This document shows, piece by piece, positions 1 through 4,543 of a stretch of DNA of 5,904 nucleotides. The notes under the pieces are model-generated. The model saw nothing but the letters and a program-made list of their open reading frames with translations. It made no database searches and had not been told where the DNA came from. The position numbers and the translations under genes were made by a program. The stretch lies in the NCBI GenBank assembly GCA_009845505.1, contig VXZL01000325.1:1-5904 (forward strand). The letters run 5' to 3'. This DNA is from Candidatus Poribacteria bacterium. Its GTDB lineage: Bacteria; Poribacteria; WGA-4E; WGA-3G. Every line of letters begins with the position of its first letter. Position 1 is the stretch's first letter.

Positions 1-119
1 TGATTCTGTATACCTGGCGCTTCTGTGAGTGCAGTAATTGAATTTTTAGCATCGGTATCCGCCCAGCAGAAGGCATTAATTAAACAGGTTGTGAGAAATA
101 GACAGATTGTGTAGCGCAT
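1..119 (-). CDS. N-terminal part of a secreted protein, cut by the window edge
   Basis: Reading the minus strand from an ATG at 117-119 gives an open frame with no stop to the window edge (39 full codons). The first 20 residues form a Sec signal peptide: MRYT, a hydrophobic core ICLFLTTCLINAFC, then WA before the likely cut at A20|D21. The mature start is DTDAKNSITALTEAPGIQN. The stretch LTEAPGI faintly recalls the opening of FG-GAP/ASPIC-type secreted proteins (TDVTEEAGI-like), but this is too short to call a family. No Shine-Dalgarno sequence is visible: the bases just upstream are the heptad repeat. It lies 103 bases downstream of the TPR gene on the same strand, so it may be the last gene of the same transcript. 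The start is supported mainly by the good signal peptide. Confidence 0.55.
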   Translation of the reverse strand, partial: MRYTICLFLTTCLINAFCWADTDAKNSITALTEAPGIQN

Positions 120-123
120 AATA

Positions 124-154
124 GGCTGTCAGCGATTAGCCATTAGCAGTCAGC
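124..154 (-). repeat. Tandem heptad repeat (GCTRAYN, four units)
   Basis: On the minus strand four 7-base units follow each other exactly: GCTGACT (154-148), GCTAATG (147-141), GCTAATC (140-134) and GCTGACA (133-127), then GCC. Each starts with GCT and has A at unit position 5. The array lies between the TPR gene and the next exported-protein gene, ending 5 bases before that ATG. An 11-base piece (gcagtcagcaa on plus, 146-156) recurs in inverted orientation at 3804-3814, so this is a dispersed intergenic motif rather than a single accident. Confidence 0.55.
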
Positions 155-200
155 AAAGAGATGTTTGATTAACCGAAAGTCTCTTTTACTAATAGCTGAC
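149..200 (-). other. Interrupted hairpin downstream of the TPR gene
   Basis: Two nested stems can form. The outer one is gtcagc (149-154) with gctgac (195-200). The inner one is aaagaga (155-161) with tctcttt (180-186). An 8-base bulge (187-194) lies on one side and the inner loop is 18 bases. It starts 22 bases after the TPR stop codon. No U tract follows on the minus strand, so a classical intrinsic terminator is unlikely; an mRNA 3'-end or processing structure is possible. Confidence 0.35.
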
Positions 201-222
201 GGTTGTTGGAATCACCTCAAGA

Positions 223-1341
223 TTAGTCTGACTCCTTCTTTTTCGCCTCGCGCACCTGATGAAGGTATGCTTGTGCCTGTTTGTTATCGGGTGTCAGTTT
301 AAGAGCCTTCTGAAAAGTGGCTTCAGCCCGATTATAATCTTTCATGGCAAGATAAATCGCGCCGAGCATGTTGAGATTTTGCGCATTTGGGGTCATTTCA
401 GTCGCTTTTTCAGCGAGTTGACGGGCGATTTCCAGATGGTGCGCAGATTCGTTTGGCTGATCGGACTGTTGATACAGTAGACCGAGCATCAGATGTCCTT
501 TGATATATCCCGAATTAACACCAACTGCGGTTTTGTAGACGGTAACCGCCTTACTGCTCTGTTGATTCTGAATATAGAGTGCGGCGATTTTATCGTAAGC
601 CTCCATCAGAGAGGCATCTTTGAGGATCGCGGCTTTATACTGCTCAAACGCTTTTTGGGGTTGCCCGTGGTCTGCGTAGATTTTCGCAAGTGCCATATAA
701 CCGTCAGGGTCGTCCGGTTTTTCACGAATTTTCTGCTGTGCTGCATCGAAGGTGTCTTGAAATTTCCGAATTTGCTGTGCAATCTCGTGTTGCTGCGCTG
801 CCGCTTCAACCTGTCCGAGACGGAAGTAGCAGCGAGCGAGATTGTGGTGAAGCGCGAGGTCTCCCTGACGGTGCGGGAGCACACGCTCATATTCGAGAAC
901 CGCTTTCTCATACTCGCCGATCTGCTGATAGACAAAGCCGAGTTCAAATCTTGCTGGTGTGTAATCGGCGTTAATTGCCAGCACCTGCTGAAAATCGGCG
1001 ATTGCCCTCTCATACTTTCCCTGTTTAGTGTAGACGATGCCGCGATTACAGTGTATCTCTGGCGATGGCAACTTCAGTTCAATCGCCTGTGTATACGTTT
1101 CCAGCGCAAGGTCAAACTTGAACTGAGCGAGGTAGATGTTGCCCAATCCGAGATATGCTTGCGGCAACGTGGGATCTAATTCGATGACCTTCTGATATTC
1201 GCGGAGTGCCTCATCGAAGCGTTGCTGGTTGACAAACATCTCCGCTTGTCGATAGTGCTGTAGCAACAGTTCGGAGCGTTGGGCACTCACTGTGAAGCTT
1301 GAACAAAAAAGGATAAAAGCGGTTAGGAACAGATGTCTCAT
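223..1341 (-). CDS. Secreted TPR-repeat protein
   Basis: This encodes 372 residues from the chosen start. Residues 1-21 (MRHLFLTAFILFCSSFTVSAQ without the final Q as core) are a Sec signal peptide cut near SA|Q. The rest is almost wholly tetratricopeptide repeats: about five in a row (roughly 27-197), a charged linker (198-215), then about four more (216-358) and a lysine-rich tail. TPR signature residues are plain, for example AYLGLGNIYLAQFKFDLALE and LNMLGAIYLAMKDYNRAE. Such proteins are helical protein-binding scaffolds, here outside the cytoplasm; there is no catalytic domain. The start at 1341 is preferred over an in-frame ATG at 1368 because it overlaps the upstream stop as ATGA and puts the hydrophobic core right after MRH. 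No Shine-Dalgarno sequence is seen there, which fits translation coupled to the CBM9-like gene. A partner of the CBM9-like proteins is a plausible role, not shown. Confidence 0.9.
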   Translation of the reverse strand: MRHLFLTAFILFCSSFTVSAQRSELLLQHYRQAEMFVNQQRFDEALREYQKVIELDPTLPQAYLGLGNIYLAQFKFDLALETYTQAIELKLPSPEIHCNRGIVYTKQGKYERAIADFQQVLAINADYTPARFELGFVYQQIGEYEKAVLEYERVLPHRQGDLALHHNLARCYFRLGQVEAAAQQHEIAQQIRKFQDTFDAAQQKIREKPDDPDGYMALAKIYADHGQPQKAFEQYKAAILKDASLMEAYDKIAALYIQNQQSSKAVTVYKTAVGVNSGYIKGHLMLGLLYQQSDQPNESAHHLEIARQLAEKATEMTPNAQNLNMLGAIYLAMKDYNRAEATFQKALKLTPDNKQAQAYLHQVREAKKKESD

Positions 1342-2294
1342 TGATGTGATTGCTTGATTTGACCCCAAGTCACAGGGAGTTTGCCACTCGGATCGACAGC
1401 AGCGGTCGTGCTGAAAATTATATCGCCCAACACGCCAGGACTGTTGTCATTTTCAAAATCACTCGACCACGCCATCGCGCCACCTTGTGGTGGATCGTAG
1501 ACAGGATCAATATCCATTACCGTAATGTCAAATCCGATGACATCACCGTCTTCCGGTTTGATCCGTTTTCCGTAGTAGGGTTCAAATATTTTCCAAGGCA
1601 TGCGCACCTCAAAAGTGTAGCTGCCTCCATCATTTTTCGCCATGATGTGTCCCTTTGCTGGACTGTTGAGCTCCGGGTCCTCGACTTGACCGTCTCTTTG
1701 AAATGCAGCACCTGCACCGCGTGCCGTCAACGGTGCAATTTCCCAATAGGTATCATCCGGTTCGTAAGTGCTAATCGCGGCAATAGCAGCGGTATCAAAT
1801 TTCTTGTTTCCGAACTTTTTGGTCGGGGCATCGTGTTTCGTATCAAAACAGAGCCAATACCCTTCAAAATTCCTGCTGTCTCGTGCTGCAAAAGGTGGAT
1901 CTAATTCGTTGATATCGTCATCAACGACTTCAAAGGCGAAATAGAGATTGTCATCATCCCACATGGTCATCCATGTAACATGGAGATCATCGTCGCCATC
2001 GATCTGTCCGCGGCTCACACGGTCCCCACCTTTATTTGTGTTGCGACCGGCACCGCCGCCTGCAACAATTTGATACCAATCCTGCGGTTTTGTGGTAATC
2101 TCTTGCGCGAGGCTTCTAACGATCTCCCATTCTACAAGGTCGCCATCAATAGTGATGTCTCCTCTCCTCGGTGCACTAATTGCCTCTCCACCAGAATGCG
2201 CAAACCCATCTGTTGTGAGGAGGATTAGCCAGATTGAAATAAGTGTTGCGACAAACAAACCGAGCGTTTTTTGAGCGTGAATCGTGAATTTCAT
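1338..2294 (-). CDS. Secreted CBM9-like domain protein, paralogue B
   Basis: A 318-residue protein. Residues 1-32 are a signal peptide (hydrophobic core LGLFVATLISIWLILL) with a likely cut at FA|H, giving the mature start HSGGE. The remainder reads as one CBM9/DOMON-like beta-sandwich: ITIDGDLVEW (47-56) is the family opening, WDDDNLYFAFEVVDD (112-126) the central strand pair, RMPWKIFEP (231-239) the usual 'PW..F' strand, and DVIGFDITVMDID (251-263) the late strands. The family usually binds sugars; the related EB_dh/cytochrome c-552 domains bind haem. No enzyme active site is recognisable. It is a clear paralogue of the protein at 2551-3564, with identical blocks FDTKHDAP (150-157) and WSSDFENDNSPGVLGD (276-291). 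Its stop overlaps the TPR start by ATGA. The start is fixed by AGGAGGG seven bases upstream. The ligand is unknown. Confidence 0.85.
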   Translation of the reverse strand: MKFTIHAQKTLGLFVATLISIWLILLTTDGFAHSGGEAISAPRRGDITIDGDLVEWEIVRSLAQEITTKPQDWYQIVAGGGAGRNTNKGGDRVSRGQIDGDDDLHVTWMTMWDDDNLYFAFEVVDDDINELDPPFAARDSRNFEGYWLCFDTKHDAPTKKFGNKKFDTAAIAAISTYEPDDTYWEIAPLTARGAGAAFQRDGQVEDPELNSPAKGHIMAKNDGGSYTFEVRMPWKIFEPYYGKRIKPEDGDVIGFDITVMDIDPVYDPPQGGAMAWSSDFENDNSPGVLGDIIFSTTAAVDPSGKLPVTWGQIKQSHQ

Positions 2295-2301
2295 GAAGTT
2301 A

Positions 2302-2308
2302 CCCTCCT
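2302..2308 (-). promoter_or_regulatory. Strong ribosome binding site for CBM9-like paralogue B
   Basis: The minus strand reads AGGAGGG, a near-perfect Shine-Dalgarno sequence 7 bases before the ATG at 2292-2294. It fixes the start and suggests this gene is translated independently, unlike the TPR gene downstream. Confidence 0.8.
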
Positions 2309-2460
2309 TTTTTCAAGTTTCTGGAAAGGTTTATGCTGAATTGTCTTAGAATGTTAAGGGGGAATAAGGTTTCCACCCATTTTCTGCGTAGGAAAAATAA
2401 GGGAGATAGCGGTTAATCAAGGTCTGTTGTTCTCTCCAGTTTCAAATTAGGGGCAAGTCC

Positions 2461-2521
2461 GTTTGTAGTAGGGCAATTCATTGCCCGTTCGGGACGTGTG
2501 ATGAATCGCACTACTACAAAC
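2461..2521. repeat. 61-bp imperfect palindrome able to fold as a cloverleaf
   Basis: The ends are an exact 11-bp inverted repeat: GTTTGTAGTAG (2461-2471) and CTACTACAAAC (2511-2521). Pairing continues inward to the centre at 2491: of 30 pairs, 24 are Watson-Crick, 3 are G-T and 3 are mismatches. Each half is also a hairpin by itself: GGGCAAT-TC-ATTGCCC (2471-2486) and GTGTGAT-GA-ATCGCAC (2496-2511, one G-T pair), separated by GTTCGGGAC (2487-2495), which can close a tiny third loop. It can thus form one long stem or a stem with two or three arms. It starts 30 bases after the upstream gene's stop. It has no coding potential and no U tract. It resembles a non-autonomous palindromic repeat. Confidence 0.8.
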
Positions 2522-2550
2522 TAACCCTTAAATCCAAGGTGGACAGACCA

Positions 2551-3564
2551 CTATTTGTAACCGCCTTTGATTTTACCCCATCTCAATGGCAATTTGCCTT
2601 CGGGGTCAACAGAAGTTGCACTGCCGACAACCTCAGTGGAAATCATGAGATCGCCGAGTACACCCGGGCTATTATCGTTTTCAAAATCGCTCGACCATGC
2701 AACTGCGCCACCAAGCGGTGCGGCATACGTGCCGGGAGCGTCCCCGTCAATATCTGTGATTGTGATGTCGAATCCGATGACCAAACCGTCTGTAGGCGCG
2801 AGGGCTGCACCGAAAAACGGCTCAAAAATCGACCAAGGAAGACGCATCTCAGCGGAATAACCTGACCCTGTTTTCTGACCGGCGACGTGTCCGTTAGCGG
2901 GTTCGCCTAACTCTGGATCCAAACCGGCGCTCAAGGATTGTGCCCATGCCCCAATCCCGTCTGTCGTTAAAGGGGCAAATATCCAATAGTGGTCGTCCGC
3001 TTCATAACTGCTGTTATTGGCGACGTGTCTCGTTTCAAACTCGTGGTGTGGAAACTCGAATACAGGGGCATCGTGCTTGGTATCAAACAGCAACCATATC
3101 CCATCAATGTCTCCAGTCCGAGTGGCGAGATCGTTGGCATAAGCGTGTGTGGTATCATCGGTCACATCAAACGCGAAATAGAGGTAGTCGTCGTCCCACA
3201 GCGTCGCCCAACGCGCCAAGAAATCGTCGTCACCGTCGAATTTCCCGCGACTGACACGGAGTCCACCGTCGTTTGTGTCGGCACCTGCACCACCACCCGG
3301 AATAATTTGATACCAGTCTTGGTTATGTTTCGGATCGCGCGGGTCTACGACAATATCTTGCAGAGGGGAAGCTTCTTGAAATATTGCGTCCCATTCTGCT
3401 TCATCAAGCATGCCGTCAATCGTGATAGGCGTTTCGGTTTTTTTCGATGTTACTTCACCACCTGAATGTGCCATTACTGGCAATGTGGTTAGTGTAAATA
3501 AAACACAGCAAGCGATAGTAAATAGATTGGCTTTTATAGAGAATGGTTTGTTTGGAAAAAACAT
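2551..3564 (-). CDS. Secreted CBM9-like domain protein, paralogue A
   Basis: The protein has 337 residues from the ATG at 3562-3564. Residues 1-32 are a signal peptide (core LFTIACCVLFTLTTL) with an excellent cut site VMA|H, leaving the mature start HSGGE. One CBM9/DOMON-like domain follows: ITIDGMLDEAEW (47-58) is the hallmark opening, WDDDYLYFAFDVTDD (123-137) the central strands, MRLPWSIFEP (240-249) the PW strand, and LVIGFDITITDID (261-273) the late strands. Acidic clusters (FDGDDD 109-114, FENDN 294-298) suggest possible calcium sites. It carries an insertion relative to paralogue B near residues 68-80 and in the strand loop near 273-283. CBM9 domains bind carbohydrate in known cases; haem-binding EB_dh relatives are the main alternative. 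A TTG start at 3657 would add 31 residues before the signal peptide and is rejected because AGGAGG stands 6 bases before this ATG. The gene has its own promoter and a long leader. Confidence 0.87.
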   Translation of the reverse strand: MFFPNKPFSIKANLFTIACCVLFTLTTLPVMAHSGGEVTSKKTETPITIDGMLDEAEWDAIFQEASPLQDIVVDPRDPKHNQDWYQIIPGGGAGADTNDGGLRVSRGKFDGDDDFLARWATLWDDDYLYFAFDVTDDTTHAYANDLATRTGDIDGIWLLFDTKHDAPVFEFPHHEFETRHVANNSSYEADDHYWIFAPLTTDGIGAWAQSLSAGLDPELGEPANGHVAGQKTGSGYSAEMRLPWSIFEPFFGAALAPTDGLVIGFDITITDIDGDAPGTYAAPLGGAVAWSSDFENDNSPGVLGDLMISTEVVGSATSVDPEGKLPLRWGKIKGGYK

Positions 3565-3747
3565 TGTAAACCTCCTATGGATGATCTTTGTCCTAAAAGG
3601 CAAAGACGTTTCAGCCTTTTTGTAAAGACATGCTTGATGTCTGGGTTTCGCAAGCAATAGGTACGTCGGTAAGACAAACGGACAGGATAGTTGCCATCGC
3701 GTGTCGTTGTGAGGATATTGAGATGCCTCAATTACCAGATGGCTTCT
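3565..3747 (-). promoter_or_regulatory. Long structured mRNA leader of CBM9-like paralogue A
   Basis: If transcription starts about 7 bases after the predicted -10 box, the leader is about 183 nt. Several stems can form: gccatc/gatggc (3693-3698 with 3738-3743), tgcttg/caagca (3631-3636 with 3651-3656) and aaaaggc/gcctttt (3595-3601 with 3614-3620). A competing stem, ctttgtc with ggcaaag (3586-3592 with 3599-3605), reuses 3599-3601 and lies 9 bases before AGGAGG. I do not recognise a known riboswitch class. A TTG-started open frame (3534-3731) runs through it, but nothing supports its translation. Confidence 0.35.
3571..3576 (-). promoter_or_regulatory. Ribosome binding site deciding the start of CBM9-like paralogue A
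   Basis: AGGAGG on the minus strand stands 6 bases before the ATG at 3562-3564. It lies inside the region that a longer TTG-started reading would have to treat as coding, so it settles the start in favour of 3564. Confidence 0.85.
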
Positions 3748-3753
3748 GTGGCA

Positions 3754-3782
3754 ATTCTATGGTATGTGAAAATAAAAGTCAA
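3754..3782 (-). promoter_or_regulatory. Sigma70-like promoter for CBM9-like paralogue A
   Basis: On the minus strand, -35 TTGACT (3782-3777, 5 of 6 matches to TTGACA) and -10 TAGAAT (3759-3754, 5 of 6 matches to TATAAT) are separated by exactly 17 bases of mostly A and T. It begins only 34 bases after the methyltransferase stop, which separates the CBM9-like genes from the operon upstream. Confidence 0.65.
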
Positions 3783-3787
3783 GTTTT

Positions 3788-3820
3788 TTAATGGCTATAG
3801 CAGTTGCTGACTGCCATTAA
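3788..3820. other. Inverted repeat over the methyltransferase stop codon
   Basis: TTAATGGC (3788-3795) pairs perfectly with GCCATTAA (3813-3820), leaving a 17-base loop. The stop codon of the methyltransferase gene lies inside the right arm. The loop and arm carry ttgctgactgc (3804-3814), the inverse of the 11-mer at 146-156, so this belongs to the same dispersed intergenic family. On the minus strand it is followed by A residues and then the -35 box, not a U tract, so intrinsic termination is doubtful. Confidence 0.5.
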
Positions 3821-4497
3821 CGTTTTAAAGCAACCGAAACGCCATCACGGAGCGGGATAATCGTCGTGAAGACCTCAGGCGAACTGTAGAGCAGCCGCGT
3901 TACTTCTCTAACACCGATTGTAGCCTCATGGAACCACTGCTCCTGTTCGTTAAGTCCTTCTGGAGCACTACCGGGTTCCTGCGTGACGACGCGTCCACCC
4001 CAAATCATGTTATCCGTAATAAACAACCCACCACTCCTGAGTCGCGGAATCGCTTTCTGAAACGCTTCGGGATACCCGTCTTTGTCAATGTCGTTATAGA
4101 TAATGTCAAAATCGCCTTCGGTTTCATCTATGATTTCAAGGGCGTTGCCGACGCGATAGTCGATGCGGTCTGCGATGCCACCGCGCGCAAGATATCCAGC
4201 GGCGCGATCGGCATTCTCCTGCGAGCCATCGGTACAAATAATAGAGGCTTCCGGTTTTTGCAGTGCCTTCGCCATCCAATACGCCGAATAGCCGAAGCCT
4301 GAACCCATCTCGAAAATCCGCGTTGGATTGGTAAGCAATACCAGCTGATGCAAAACGCGTCCGACGAGCGGTCCCACAATCGGAAAACGATTTGCCCGTG
4401 CGTGTGCTTCCATCTCCGTGAGTACTGCGTCGCGTTCAGGAATGATGCCGAGTAAATAGTCGTCAATTGACGGGTGAAGAATATCCAAACGTTGCAT
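3817..4497 (-). CDS. SAM-dependent O-methyltransferase (caffeoyl-CoA/catechol type)
   Basis: With 226 residues this is normal length for bacterial members of the family. It should transfer a methyl group from S-adenosylmethionine to a hydroxyl, classically one of two neighbouring hydroxyls held by a divalent metal; the substrate cannot be told. The SAM loop is FEMGSGFGYSAYWMA (62-76) and the acidic end of strand two is CTDGSQENADRA (88-99). The metal ligands are expected at D136 in NDIDKDGYP (135-143; usual form DADKxxY) and at D162-N163 in TDNMIWGGRV (161-170; usual form IDNVLWGG), so the site looks complete. There is no signal peptide, so it is cytoplasmic. AAGGAG lies 6 bases before the ATG. 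It follows the oxidoreductase gene after 44 bases and is probably co-transcribed with it. Confidence 0.88.
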   Translation of the reverse strand: MQRLDILHPSIDDYLLGIIPERDAVLTEMEAHARANRFPIVGPLVGRVLHQLVLLTNPTRIFEMGSGFGYSAYWMAKALQKPEASIICTDGSQENADRAAGYLARGGIADRIDYRVGNALEIIDETEGDFDIIYNDIDKDGYPEAFQKAIPRLRSGGLFITDNMIWGGRVVTQEPGSAPEGLNEQEQWFHEATIGVREVTRLLYSSPEVFTTIIPLRDGVSVALKR

Positions 4498-4503
4498 AAA
4501 TTA

Positions 4504-4509
4504 CTCCTT
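4504..4509 (-). promoter_or_regulatory. Ribosome binding site of the O-methyltransferase gene
   Basis: AAGGAG on the minus strand, 6 bases before the ATG at 4495-4497. It lies 3 bases below the hairpin at 4513-4534, so folding of that hairpin could affect access to it. Confidence 0.75.
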
Positions 4510-4512
4510 GCT

Positions 4513-4543
4513 GGCGAGTTTTTCTAACCTCGCCCATTTTTTT
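4513..4543 (+). terminator. Terminator-like hairpin facing against the genes
   Basis: ggcgag (4513-4518) pairs with ctcgcc (4529-4534) around a 10-base loop. On the plus strand it is followed by CA and seven T residues (4537-4543), the usual form of an intrinsic terminator. No plus-strand gene is seen, so it could stop antisense transcription before it enters the oxidoreductase gene. On the minus strand, the direction of the genes, there is no U tract; there it would act only as a spacer hairpin in the mRNA. Confidence 0.4.

Larger units (their letters stand above)
2295..2550. other. Intergenic spacer between the two CBM9-like genes
   Basis: The 256 bases between the paralogues hold no supported gene. 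They contain the 61-bp palindrome (2461-2521) near the upstream gene's stop and the ribosome binding site of paralogue B. I looked for a promoter for paralogue B on the minus strand; the best pair (TTGATT with TATTTT) has a 15-base spacer and is unconvincing. Read-through from the upstream CBM9-like gene is therefore possible. Confidence 0.6.

Noticed and set aside
493..1179. 228-residue open frame on the plus strand
   Set aside because: It lies wholly antisense to the TPR gene, has no ribosome binding site and shows no recognisable domain; the TPR reading explains the sequence.
1338..2294. Ethylbenzene-dehydrogenase-type haem-binding subunit
   Set aside because: The fold is related, but the DG-LDEAEW, WDDDxLYFAF and PWxxF motifs fit CBM9 better and no methionine/lysine haem ligand pair can be assigned by eye; kept as an alternative only.
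2385..2424. Minus-strand promoter TTGATT / TATTTT for CBM9-like paralogue B
   Set aside because: The spacer is only 15 bases and the -10 matches 4 of 6; too weak to call.
2461..2521. tRNA or tRNA-like gene, because of the cloverleaf shape
   Set aside because: At 61 bases it lacks the conserved T-loop and D-loop bases and a 7-base anticodon loop; the arms have 2-base centres, which marks a palindromic repeat instead.
2989..3465. 158-residue open frame on the plus strand
   Set aside because: Antisense to CBM9-like paralogue A, whose family motifs and signal peptide are clear; this is a shadow frame.
3565..3657. Upstream TTG start adding 31 residues to CBM9-like paralogue A
   Set aside because: It would place charged sequence before the signal peptide and ignore AGGAGG six bases before the ATG at 3564.
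3534..3731. TTG-started 65-residue frame in the leader of paralogue A
   Set aside because: No ribosome binding site or known family, and it overlaps the real gene start out of frame; kept only as a remark on the leader.
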